Assembly (NCBI GenBank): GCA_018902385.1
Contig: JABSSW010000015.1
Location: 372,001-436,000 of the forward strand
Reading direction: 5' to 3'
DNA from: Physcia stellaris
Taxonomy: Eukaryota > Ascomycota > Lecanoromycetes > Caliciales > Physciaceae
Length of the DNA stretch: 64,000 bases
The notes beneath the pieces were generated by a model. It saw only the letters and a program-made list of their open reading frames with translations, was not told the origin of the DNA and made no database searches. The translations under genes and the position numbers were made by a program. Positions 32,416-44,158 of this stretch are shown piece after piece. The number at the start of each line of letters is the position of its first letter. Position 1 is the first letter of the stretch.

Positions 32416-35400
32416 TTAGTACACTTCCAGCACGTATCTCGATTCTTCCTTCAACCTGTCAATCTCCTTTCTTGGGTCGACTTTTCTGCCAATTATCTTT
32501 GCATTTCGAGCAATAGCATCTTCCAGCACGTTCGTCACATCCGGTACCGGCCAAGTCGGGCCACACAGGTAAAACGCTCCATCTTCCTTGAGATATGCCT
32601 GGATAATGTCGCTCATCGTTTGCCTCATCCTATCTTGAATATAGATCTTCTGCGGCTGATCACGAGAAAATGCACGGCCTAGCAGCGTGATGACGCCTGC
32701 GTCTTGGTAGGCCTCCCACTCCTCGCCGTAGCAGTACTCTTCTCGTTGGTGCCGTGAACCCATGTAAAGTAATACCGATCCAATTTCTTTGCCTTGCTGC
32801 TTTTCCCACGCACGGTGCTGAACGAAGGCGCGGAAAGGTGCGAGCCCGGTTCCCAGACCAGCCATGATCAATGGCTGGGTCGAATTAGGTGGTAGCTTCA
32901 TAACGCTGGGCTTAACAGATACAATGACTTCGGCGCCGACCTTGAGCTTGTTCAGAAACCTGGTGGCTTGACCAAATCGATCTCGACCTTTCGGATCAAC
33001 CCAACCGACCACAACGATCATCAATGCGACGCTGTTGGGTGTCACTTTCTGGCATGAAGCGATTGAGTATTCCCGCCGTTTCATGGGATTGACAATCCGT
33101 ACTATGTCGTGGAAACTAGGATGTGCAGAGGGAAATTCGAGAAGGATATCTGCATATGTGATTGTATCGACTTCCGCCCTCCTCTTGAATTCCACAGCAC
33201 CTTCAGAACCTCCTAAAGCGCGCAGCTCCTTAGCCTCGTTCGCATCGTCCGCGAAATCTGCGAGCGCCTCATAGAATCGCTTTGGTGGCCGGCCGAATAT
33301 ATCAATATTTTGCATCAAGGACTGGTACACTGTTCGGTTTTCGAGCACATTGGGGTTCTCGCGTGTAGGAACTTCGACTACCTCTTCTGGATCAAGTCTA
33401 TAGAATTTTATGAATTCGCGTACCTCGACCTCATCATTTTCGGCATGTACACCAAGTGCTTCACCAATGTCGTATTTCATCCCCGAGTCACCCAAGTCGA
33501 ATTCGATATGAAATATGTTGCGTTCGTAGCTTGGTGGTGTTAGTCGGCGGTTTTCTTGGACACGGACTGTATAGGTCTGAACGGATACGTCAGGGCGCAA
33601 TGATGGTTTGGTCCCATAGGCCTCTTTGAATGCCATTCCTTTAGCCGCTGTCTGCCAGTCTCTTAGATAAGTTGGCGGTTCGGTTTCAACTTTGTCAAAA
33701 CTGGTAAAGCTGTTGATCTGTATATTCGTTGGTAAGTTCGAAGCATCTCCTCCTATTTCAAGTGTAGCCCATTCTTTGGGTATCTCGATCTCACGGAGAG
33801 CATCGTCAAGCTTTTTGATAGTTTATCGAGTGCGTCGGTCGATGATACCTCCGATGGCGGATTGATTGAGGCAAGCTTCTGAAGACCGATTTTTTCAAGA
33901 TTTGAGAGACCGACTCTCAGGAAGGCGACTTGTAGGAGAATACTTTCCATTGAAGGGTTATTTGCAGTGTCTTCGATTGCAGATGGATCCAGAATGAAGA
34001 GTTGTATTTCTTTGATGGCCAAAGCCTTTTTGAAGGGTTCCGACAGCTTTCCTTCTAGCTGGTCATCCTTCACTCCGGCATACTTGAGTAGCAGCCTTCC
34101 CTTACTCTTGAGACCATTGGTAACGTCGAAACACTTCAGAATGCTAGGATCTCCAACGACGACCATATCGGCTGATTCAATCGAGTATGCTGCTTCGACT
34201 GTCTTTTTCGACTTTCGAATATCAGTTCTGAAGACCCCGCCCTCCACAAGGTTATCATGCCATTTGCTAACTGTCACATTATTCGCGGAGTCTTTCGCAA
34301 GTGCTTGCCCCATGAGCAGAGACGCCTCTGCAGCTGGAGAGTCGTCAACATCCCAGAAAGTATATTGTTGGACGCCCGAGGTGTCCAACAACTGCAATTC
34401 CGTTTGCTCTTGCGATCCGACAAACAGAGGCTTTGGAGCAAGTAGTTGGAAAGCAGCAGCAAGACTGATTGGGGTCCACACAGTCTCCCTGGGATATTTG
34501 ATGTCAGTTACAGCGGGTCTTGTGGCCAATTCGTCAGAAAAAGTGATTGCTGCTATGACATCTCCATAAAGGTTTGAATGGACGCTGATATCCGAGACAG
34601 CATACGAGTCATGTACTTGGCCCAAAACACCAATAGACCTGACAGACTCAGGTATCGCCCTGATGAATTCCGACTCAATGAACGGTCGGTAGATCCTCAC
34701 TGCGACAAGACCAATTTGAACACCACTTCCTGCCAGGGAGCTCGCGATTTGAGAACCTAACGAGGACTCCACAGTACCAAACACTACAAGTACTATCTCT
34801 GGGGCTGGGTGCCCGAAGTATTCGAACGCTTTATAGACTGTGCCAAGCTCACTGTTCATAGCGTCGAGAGTGCGCTCCACCATTTCGTCGAGGGTTGATT
34901 TCCTTCTGGAAGGACTAGAGGTCTGCTGTAGGACAGCTTTGTATGTCCTTTGAATTGCTTCACAGTCCAAAGTATCAATGAGTCTCATAGTCTCCCGTCC
35001 GACACCAACCCCATCATAGATGTGAATGGTTGGTACTATACTGGCAAGCAAAGTGGCTAATAAAGCCATATGCTGCGATTCCAAGCCAGAAAGGCTTGCT
35101 AGCATGCCGAAACCTATCTCTTCAACTAATGTCATGGCTGAGACATAGTCCGTCACCAGTCTTGAAGATTTGGCTGCATAATCAACCGCGGCGACGTGTG
35201 CGACGAAAGGGCTAGCCACGGAGTAGAGAAGGGACAGTTGATCAAGAGAGGTACGAAGATATTGAAGAGATGAAGATGTTGCAAGGACCGACTGTGGGAT
35301 ATAGCGCTTCTTCATGTCGAAGTCGGGAGAGAACATGTAACCAAGGGCGATTGAGGCTGCACCATGGCGTATCTGCAGCGACTCCACTTGCGTAACAGAA

Positions 35401-35669
35401 CCATATGCATTTCTTGATTCCTCTTGGGACCATTGTTTCACCAATTCGTTGAGATCGAAAGATTCAAACGAATACGTCCAAAGGCGGTCCGAGAGAGCGT
35501 AGGAAACCTGCTGTATGACAGTCTGTGCTGTGACATATGTAGGACCAGCAATATCCGCAAGATCAATGCTCCGTCTGAACGGGCCACTCGTAATCTGTTT
35601 GGCCGCTTCCGATTCTCTAAATGGTTTGGTGGAGGCAGGCCCATTGGAGCCAGGTGCTTCGTGACGCAT
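32416..35669 (-). CDS. MET10: sulfite reductase (NADPH) flavoprotein alpha component, with one apparent frame break
   Basis: Two abutting frames, 33753-35669 and 32416-33636 extended upstream to about 33811, cover the whole family. The N-terminal part is the pyruvate-ferredoxin-oxidoreductase-like region of fungal Met10. The C-terminal part has the FAD site (RREYSIAS), the NADPH site (GLGTGLAPFRAF), YMGSRH and FYLCGP. With Met5 it makes the assimilatory sulfite reductase, reducing sulfite to sulfide in the cytosol for Cys/Met synthesis. The frames switch at a run of five A on the coding strand (33812-33816). The text ..DKLSK then continues LDDALREIEIPKEWATLE one frame away, and the total length is 3254 nt, one short of a multiple of three. 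The run is inside conserved coding sequence and no intron explains it. A sequencing or assembly error is the simplest reading; a true mutation is possible. Divergent from FMP52. Confidence 0.9.
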
Positions 35670-36029
35670 GCCGGCAACCGCAAGAACAGTGGGCGAGGGA
35701 TGACTGAATTACGACAGTGGAAACGCGCAGAAAGAGAAGAGCGTCACAATTGCAGATATGAGACTGCAAAAACCCAGGATAGGAGTCTCTCCCAGAGGCA
35801 GCCGATGGGCATTTTGCCTCCGGGGAAAGTCAGCGAGCCAAAAAAAAAGTCCGGAGTCGCAATTGCGTGATCAAGCGGAGTCTTAGCTGCATCGCGACTG
35901 CATTAGCGGCGGATCTAATCTAATCTAGCCTTTGTAATCACATGCAAGGATCTCTACCTGCGTACCTCCGTACTCCGTACAGCATAAGCTGATGATCCGG
36001 AAGGCTTCGTCGTTTACCAATTTTTGGTC
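35670..36029. promoter_or_regulatory. shared divergent promoter region of MET10 and FMP52
   Basis: The 360 bp between two oppositely directed start codons must hold both promoters. It lacks introns or protein-like frames. I could not identify specific factor sites with confidence. Confidence 0.6.
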
Positions 36030-36789
36030 ATGGCGCAACCTTTCAATTCAGCAGCTATAGTGGGCGGTACCGGCCTAGTCGTAAGTCCTGCTTAGTCTGC
36101 TCCATTAAACAATTCTCACCACCCTAAGGAGCCAGGGCTCCCACATCCTCAATTTCCTCCTCTCGCATCTAGCGAAGCCAAAGACCTATGCACTCGGCCG
36201 CCGCACCTTTCCCGAAGCATCACCAGAGTTGTCTCCCATAATCTCAACTGATACATCCACATGGCCAGCCTCCGTGAAATCCATTTCACCTCCGCCTGCA
36301 ATCCTCTTCTCGGCCCTAGGCACCACCAAAGCCGCAGCCGGCTCCCTCGCTGCTCAACGCGCCATCGACCATGACCTGAACCTCGACCTCGCGCGCGCTG
36401 CGAAGGAGAGTGGCGTCAAAGTCTACGTCTTGATCTCAGTCGCTGGTGCTTCTGCTTCCTCATCACTCCCGTACACTAACATGAAGGGAGAGTTGGAGGA
36501 AGAGGTGAAGAAGCTCGACTTTGAACATACTGTTATTCTGAGACCGGGGATGCTAGTAGGGAGCAGACAAGAGAGTCGGCCAGCTGAAGCAGTCATAAGA
36601 GGGATTGCGAATGGCTTTGGCAAGATCAGTAAGGGATGGTTGACGGACTGGTGGGCGCAGGATGCGGATGTGGTCGCGAGAAGTGCTGTTCGAGCGGGAG
36701 AGCAGTGTTTGGATGGCAAGAGAGAAAGAGGGGTTTGGATACTTAGCCAAGGAGATATTGTGAAGATGGGGAAAAAGGGAGAACAGTAG
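36030..36789 (+). CDS. FMP52: FMP52-like mitochondrial outer-membrane NAD(P)-binding protein
   Basis: Two exons, 36030-36080 and 36136-36789, give 234 residues (yeast Fmp52 is 231). Exon 1 encodes the Rossmann turn AIVGGTGLVGS, completed across the 55-nt intron 36081-36135. Next come ALGRRTFPE, ILFSALGTTKAAAG and VYVLISVAGAS, then the YxxxK-like YTNMKGELEEEV with HTVILRPGMLVG, as in atypical short-chain dehydrogenases (HTATIP2/TIP30-like). Yeast Fmp52 is found in mitochondrial outer membrane preparations; its reaction is unknown. It follows a divergent promoter shared with MET10. Confidence 0.9.
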
Positions 36790-37642
36790 TAAGATGGCAC
36801 GTTGTAGCTTCGTCGATCAAGTCGCGACATAGAGGGAAGTCAATAGCGCAGATGCACGGTACCGAGATTGTTCGTAGGTTCCGGACGATGGAAGAAATCT
36901 CATATTTGCGAAGGAATTGTTCTGTCCAACGGTGAAGCCGGGTGCTTTCGAGATACCGAATACTGCTCAAGGCAGCCCTGATGTTATCGCCGTATTATAT
37001 GATTCTTTTCCTGGATCATGGTTGCGTTGATTGTTTTATATGCTACATGTATAAAGTACTCGTTAGGATCGGTCCTGGTAGCATGGCTAACCAGCTTCAA
37101 CTACTTGAGAAGTGAAACTACATGTATATAACCACTTAGACAGCCAACCTCGCAGTAAGCGAGGACTTCATCGATGCGAGCTGCTCACAGGTCGAAGTCT
37201 TCGCGATAGCATCTCAACAGCACTCAATCTTCTTTTCTTTCTATAAAGCTCACTCGGTAGTAGGGATCCCAACAATATTTCATGCATTGTTCGACTTTGA
37301 AGAGGTCATGATTACCCGACTTTGAGCGGAGCGCACACACCGGAAAAGTGCCGTTCCGTTATCGGATTACTACATGTATCCGGAGCTATCCTCGGAAATT
37401 GCGTGCTAGCAAGCTTCGGTAACTGTTCCCGGCAGTCATGATGAACGTCATATTGCAACGGATAAGATATGCCATCAGAACATACCTTATGTATGTACGT
37501 TGATTGGTAAGATATGTCACGAGAATTTATTAATTTGTAATCAACCGACATTTTTCTGAATAGTGTACATAGCTTATATCAAGTGCAGATAGCTCTCTGT
37601 TCCAGGTGTAATTTGACCAAGAGCGAACTTCGTTTGCACAAT
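36790..37642. other. intergenic
   Basis: No supported gene. It contains the 3' region of FMP52 and the upstream region of the old yellow enzyme gene. An in-frame ATG at 37583, 20 codons upstream of my chosen start, is unlikely to be used. Confidence 0.55.
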
Positions 37643-39094
<1,452 letters not shown>

Positions 39095-39613
39095 ACTATA
39101 GATAGACAGAAGACAGGAGCAATAGAGTGTTTTGGTGTTGGGTTTCTGTCAATGAAAGCTTGATTTGGAACTTCGTCTTCATATGACTCTGTAACCCTCT
39201 TGATCGCCCTAGTCGTGCCTTTGAAATGATGTTGCATTTAGCGAGTGAGTATCCACTCTTTGTCCAATCTTCCCGGTTGTTACGTGACGTTAACCTTGCT
39301 CTGCTAGATTCGTCGCTCGTACTTTCCAGAGTCACAGTCGCTTAACGATCAATACATGGCTCGGCCATGTCCGTGGGCGATTCCCATTCTGTATGAGAGA
39401 TACATGATACGCAACCACCGGCAACAACTGGTTTTTACTCATATCAGTTGGATCAGTTCTGCCCTTCTGGTGTATGAGACTGGAAGTGGCAAGAATAGGG
39501 TATTGTAACATGCTGTAGAGACAGAGTCTGCCTAACTTTCATAGTATATTTGAGTTGTAGCTCCTATCATCGTGATCGTAGAATACCGTATGATGCCGTC
39601 CACACTGACATAT
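39095..39613. other. intergenic between convergent genes
   Basis: The 3' ends of the old yellow enzyme gene (plus) and the second RING-like gene (minus). No supported gene. Confidence 0.55.
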
Positions 39614-40382
39614 TCAAGCGTAATAATCATCATACTCACCATCCTCCTCTTCGTCTTGAGGCGGAGGAGGTGGCGGCTTTTTCTTAGATAAATCCTTACG
39701 GTCTAACGGGCATGTGGCATGTAATCGAAGCCATGGAGCTATACATTCAAGGTCGAATTTGTGGTCTTTGTGACACGGCAACCGCACGACGAGAGGGTAT
39801 GGATCTAAATGACGATAAAGTGAGTCTGGGATTAAGAGAACCACATATTGCAGAAAAATAGCAACGAACATACCTTCAAGGAAAGCATTGCTGCAGATCG
39901 GACACGAATCGCCAGATTTGAGAGACTTCTTGGGTACACGGTCAAGCTCTAGAATGCGTTCAGTCATCAGCACCCTGGTGGGAGACGAGCTTAGGATGGA
40001 GTCACAAACCATCAAGGAAGTCTTGCCCCACTCCCTGTACCTCTCTTGGAGGCATTTCGGCGTCTCCCATCAGCTGCTGCCTCATTTGCTCCAACAGGTT
40101 GCTTCCGTTATCGAGCTCCCTCTCCAGTATGCTGAGGGCGTCGGCAAGCATGCGGAAAGGAGCTGCGATGCTGACGGGAGTAGGTACAGCATTGCTGTTG
40201 GAGACGTTTCTGGTGTCTATTTGCTCGAGTGCGGAGAAGAAGGTAGAGAGATCTGGAAGGCGATGGGGTTGTTGCTGGGCTGGGGCATCTTGACCGTTTG
40301 GGATGTTGTGCTCGACTGTGCGAGGTCAGTAAGAATAAGAAGTGGTAGTTCCTGAGACACGACTACCTTCGTAAGTCGCCAT
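39614..40382 (-). CDS. RING-like protein with acidic tail
   Basis: Four exons, 40367-40382, 40010-40315, 39874-39948 and 39614-39804, give 195 residues with consistent phases. After an N-terminal helical region (FFSALEQID; MLADALSILERELDNGSNLL), the joined exons read FLDELDRVPKKSLKSGDSCP, then ICSNAFLEDPYPLVVRLPCH. The zinc-binding part ends FDLECIAPWLRLHATCPLDR, where Asp replaces the last Cys ligand (CPLD for CPxC). The tail is DLSKKK, six prolines, then acidic Glu/Asp/Tyr. The pattern matches a family of fungal RING-like proteins that I recall; ubiquitin ligase activity is an inference. Exon 1 is only 16 nt. Introns are 69, 61 and 51 nt. Reading through the introns would split the domain. 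Confidence 0.83.
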
Positions 40383-41228
40383 GATTGGGTTGCGTAAGAG
40401 AATCCGAGAAGAGAGAATGTCAAATAAGGGAACAGCCTAACATAAACTACGATTGTACGAGTACGGTACTTTAATGAAGTTCAAGCTTCAGGGTTCTAGG
40501 CAGACCCTTGACTCGCGTCACGCTAGAGGCTCGCTTACGCAAAGCTTGGCACCCTCGATCACTCATCCATCGCCTTTGCATGTACGTACCGTATTGTACA
40601 TATGTACTTCTAGGATGAATTTTGATGCGCTGCAGGCCTTCAACTGGAGGTCTGCTCGATAAGCCGACTAGGGGGCTACTGCATTCAAGCCTGTAAGCAC
40701 CGACGACCAGCGCCTCAAGTGAAGTTCCAAACATCCATGCTCAAAGGCAGATCTGGGGTGATGAGTGCATACATGTAAGTTGTCTAAGCCACAGCGCTTT
40801 CATTTTCAGTCACACCACCCTATGCAGATCGTTGATGGGCATCCGCCTCCTAGGGCGAAGAACAGCCTATCTGCGTGGTAAGCAGGCGATCACCATCAAT
40901 GATTGGACAAAAACGGCATACATGATTTATAATGTCGAAGCAGATTTAGAGAATACTGTACAAGGCAATGCAGCCCAAGGCATATTTGCCATTGGTAGAT
41001 ATACGAAAATTGAATCTTTGTAGTGCTTGCCGTTCTCTCGAGCCTGGAACGCTGTGCGAAATCGCACAGATAAGTAAAGTCAGCCTTTCTACTTAATTCT
41101 CGAACAACCTTTCACTCTGCACATGTAATTTCGCAAACCCTCCAGAGTCTAGAGTATTCAGAGATCATTGATACATCCATAAATCTACGTTAGCACGTTG
41201 GCATATAAGAGTGTGGATATCAGCAGCC
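40383..41228. other. divergent intergenic region
   Basis: It lies between the start of the RING-like gene (minus) and the start of the 71-aa gene (plus). Short frames at 40453-40662 and 40832-41023 have no recognisable motif. Confidence 0.5.
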
Positions 41229-41497
41229 ATGTCAAGCGGTTGGGTTGGCCCAGGTGCCAATAGTTCTCCCCAGAACCAGAATCACCTTGCCATGTACAAT
41301 TCTCTCAAGGCCGAGGTCGACCGTGAGCAGAAGGAGAAGCGCGACATTCTCAATGCCGAGCGCGCTAGTCAGGGGCTGCCTCCTGGTAAGCTTGTCGGAT
41401 TCTTCGATCTTTGTCTCAAGAGCTCAAACATCGAACAGTGAAAGACAGTGCCTGGGTTAAGGGAAAGGAGTTTTTGAAGAAGATCACGAAGATGTGA
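41229..41497 (+). CDS. 71-residue conserved-type small protein, unknown function
   Basis: Two exons, 41229-41385 and 41439-41497. The protein begins MSSGWVGPGANSSP, has a charged helix (NSLKAEVDREQKEKRDILNA) and ends VKDSAWVKGKEFLKKITKM. The 53-nt intron has GTAAGC and ACAG ends, and splicing gives a charged, helical C terminus rather than a premature stop. No family recognised. An in-frame ATG six codons upstream (41211) could also serve. Confidence 0.6.
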
Positions 41498-41865
41498 TCT
41501 CGCTTTTAGGTGCCTGACGGAGCTATTTGGGGGTAGAATGATAACGAGACGCCTGAAAACAGGTCGATGAAGAAATTACTGTCACGACAGGAGTAATGAG
41601 GAGGGAGTCGAATCACCTTCGTTCTATGTACGAGTTCGCCGAGTAGCTATCTACAACCCTGCAACCGAGACCTCAGGTCTAAAAATCCATCCCGTCCTGA
41701 TCTATTCCTATTCTACAAAGCATACTATCATACACCACCGAATAATCATGCCCTAGCGAAACATCGAGATTGCCGCCCAAATGCTGTACTCTTACATTTA
41801 ACCGTCTATCCCACTGTAGCCCAAGTCATCCATCCATCCATCAAACCCATCTAGTCACTGTCCAC
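41498..41865. other. intergenic between convergent genes
   Basis: No supported gene. A short CCAT-type tandem (near 41,828) is the only pattern noticed. Confidence 0.5.
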
Positions 41866-43359
41866 TCAGTCTTCGTCCGTGATCTCGCCTTCTTCTGAAC
41901 CTTCTCCTGAGCCCTCCTCACGATGCTCTGCACGACCTCTCCTAGCTCTCGATCGCGATCCAAAGTCTAGATTCGCTTTTGCAAGCCCACGGCCTTCGCT
42001 CAATCCATCTTGTGCCCGATCGAAGTATTGCTCGTTGAAGATCTCATCATGCCATAACTCGCCGTTGCCGTCGCTGCCGAAAAGTCGGGCTCCTCGCTCA
42101 TCCATGCCAGGTTCTATTTTGATCAATGCGTTGTTCAAATCCTTGGGGAATTCCTTTGTAAGCCATGCTTGCCACTCCATATCGCTCATTACAGAGGATG
42201 CGGTACTGGGCCAGGCTGGGTCATCAGGTAGCAGGGCTGACATGGCGGTAATTTCTCCGTCAGAGATCGGCTCGGTGGGGTCGATGAATAGAGACTGCTC
42301 TTGTATATTCCCTTGGTTGAAGGTATTGTGGTTAAAATTTTGATCTTGGGTGGTGGTGGTCTTTGCAGTGTTGTTGGCTGTGGCATTGGTAGGGCCTGCT
42401 ACAGCTTGTGGAGGATAATTCCCTTGGCTGTCGTGACCAATAATTTTGGATGTCACATGAGGATTGACAGGATATGGATGCAGTTGCATCGAAGCTGGGA
42501 GATCCGTGCCATTGGCTGGCACATTGTACCAAGCATCTGACAAATTTCGCTGATCCATAGGTAGCGGAGTAGAGAGGTTGTGATTTTGATTGTTGAAGGC
42601 GGGAGTAGCTGGGCTGTAAATAGTCTTGCATCGAGGTTCATTTCCATATGCGGTAAAGTCGATCCTTGGGAGAGTGTTGTAGGTGTTACCAGTGTTTACT
42701 GGAGTGAAAGAATTCGATGGAACACCATATGAGCCGGAGGCTAGCTCGAGCAAGCTGCTGGCTGCATCAGCTTCCTCCAACCTGGTGTCAAGATCAATGT
42801 ACTTGGCACCTGAGGTAGAGGCATCGTGAGAAGTTGAGATGGTCTCAGCGCGAATGTCATCGGCAGGCACTTCAAGTCGTCGAGCCTCCCGCAGCTTGCC
42901 ACGATGGACTGCGCTCGACTTCTGTGGCGCCCTAGGTACCTGTTCCTGCTTTTCGTCATCCTCTCCATCTAAAACCATCTCATCATTGTTCAGACCGTCA
43001 TCCTCACTCTCACTCTCTTCAATGACCACCGTTCGTCTCCTAGTCCTTTTACTCCTCCCTCCAAGACGAGGACTAGGAATTTTCATAACGCTTGTTTTCT
43101 CCTTCTTGGGCTTCAGGAGGTCCAGAGAGCGTGGACGAGTAGCCTTCGCCATCGCTCGAGCGTTGGTGGCTGCATAGCCGATGTCCCCACTGTTCAGCAT
43201 GTGGGTGCCGTCGCTACCTCGCTCGAGCCAGCAAGTAGTGCAGAAATTTACTCCACAGTCCATACATTGTTTCATCGTCGAGGTATTGTGCTTGTTGCAC
43301 GTATCGCACTTTGCTGTGTGGACTTTTATATTCCTGAAGTTAGTATGCATGATAGACAT
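41866..43359 (-). CDS. zinc-binding N-terminal domain protein, mostly disordered, unknown function
   Basis: Frame of 497 residues. The N terminus has a cross-brace-like cysteine cluster: CDTCNKHN, then MKQCMDCGVNFCTTCWLERG, and a later His, similar to B-box or ZZ-type fingers. A basic region follows (KKEKTSVMKIPSP; RSKRTRRRTVVIEESESEDD), then a long Asn/Gln/Ser/Pro-rich middle. Near the C terminus is PAWPSTASSVMSDMEWQAWL, and the very end is RG/E-rich (RSRARRGRAEHREEGSGE). This suggests a nuclear, DNA- or chromatin-linked protein, by inference only. Just downstream of the first ATG is CATACTAACTTCAG, which looks like a branch point plus 3' splice site. So the true first exon may lie further right (43,360-43,800), with this ATG inside an intron. 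Confidence 0.7.
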   Translation of the reverse strand: MSIMHTNFRNIKVHTAKCDTCNKHNTSTMKQCMDCGVNFCTTCWLERGSDGTHMLNSGDIGYAATNARAMAKATRPRSLDLLKPKKEKTSVMKIPSPRLGGRSKRTRRRTVVIEESESEDDGLNNDEMVLDGEDDEKQEQVPRAPQKSSAVHRGKLREARRLEVPADDIRAETISTSHDASTSGAKYIDLDTRLEEADAASSLLELASGSYGVPSNSFTPVNTGNTYNTLPRIDFTAYGNEPRCKTIYSPATPAFNNQNHNLSTPLPMDQRNLSDAWYNVPANGTDLPASMQLHPYPVNPHVTSKIIGHDSQGNYPPQAVAGPTNATANNTAKTTTTQDQNFNHNTFNQGNIQEQSLFIDPTEPISDGEITAMSALLPDDPAWPSTASSVMSDMEWQAWLTKEFPKDLNNALIKIEPGMDERGARLFGSDGNGELWHDEIFNEQYFDRAQDGLSEGRGLAKANLDFGSRSRARRGRAEHREEGSGEGSEEGEITDED

Positions 43360-44158
43360 GATCGAAGATGCAGGGAGGATTGCTGTTTGCCACGACGGTA
43401 GGGAGATCGAACAGGAATATAGATAGACCTCTGTTCAAGCCAAGAATTTGTACAATGGTCAGTGGTAGGTGAAGAGTGCTGGAGTAGTAGAGGTGATTTG
43501 CAGGTTGGATCTGCAGAGATTGGCGAGAAACGGGGATCGAGATCGAGTCGCACATATTTATAGTTCGAGTCCAAGGGGTCCTCAGAGGGGAATCTATCGT
43601 GACTGGCTACACGAGAAGTCATCAGATCTGTGAATGGACTCCGGATTGGCAAAGTGGAGTGTGAAATGTGAAGTGGATGACGACGTCCTTCTGGATACGG
43701 CCTGGCTTGCTTCGGCATCACTCACGACAGAAGGAATCTTCATATTGATGACAGATCGGACATAGAAGATGTTCTTATCATACACTTACCTGGGGACTAC
43801 GCGAGTCAACAAGTTTCAGGACGGTGACTACTAGTAGGTAATGGAAACAGCATGAGTCAGTATTGTGAGCTCACCTCTCATATCAGTCAATGTACATATC
43901 CGACCATATCTGTTTGCCGATATGGTGCTTGCGACTACAATCATGCCATCAAGCAGAACAGGTCGTCCGTCTATGCCGCCGATGACTGATTGGGCAGACA
44001 GTGATGTGGACATCAACTTTCCAATGTCGCTGGTTCGTCATATGGTAGTGACTTCTGCCGTGACTACGAATTTCTTCATGACCTGTACCAGCCGCTTCGA
44101 TGCTATTGAAATCAGTGTGATAGGAGACTTCTGAGGTTTTGCAAAGGATGGCGTTCAT
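43360..44158. other. intergenic or 5' exon/leader region of the Zn-binding gene
   Basis: A 131-codon minus-strand frame (43326-43721) has no family motif. A small 5' exon of the gene to the left may be hidden here. Nothing else is supported. Confidence 0.45.

Noticed and set aside
33750-33870. An intron to explain the MET10 frame switch
   Set aside because: The only GT...AG pair would be about 38 nt and would remove conserved coding sequence (TDALDKLSK).
35424-35870. 148-codon plus-strand frame over the MET10 start
   Set aside because: Shadow of the conserved MET10 N terminus; no family resemblance.
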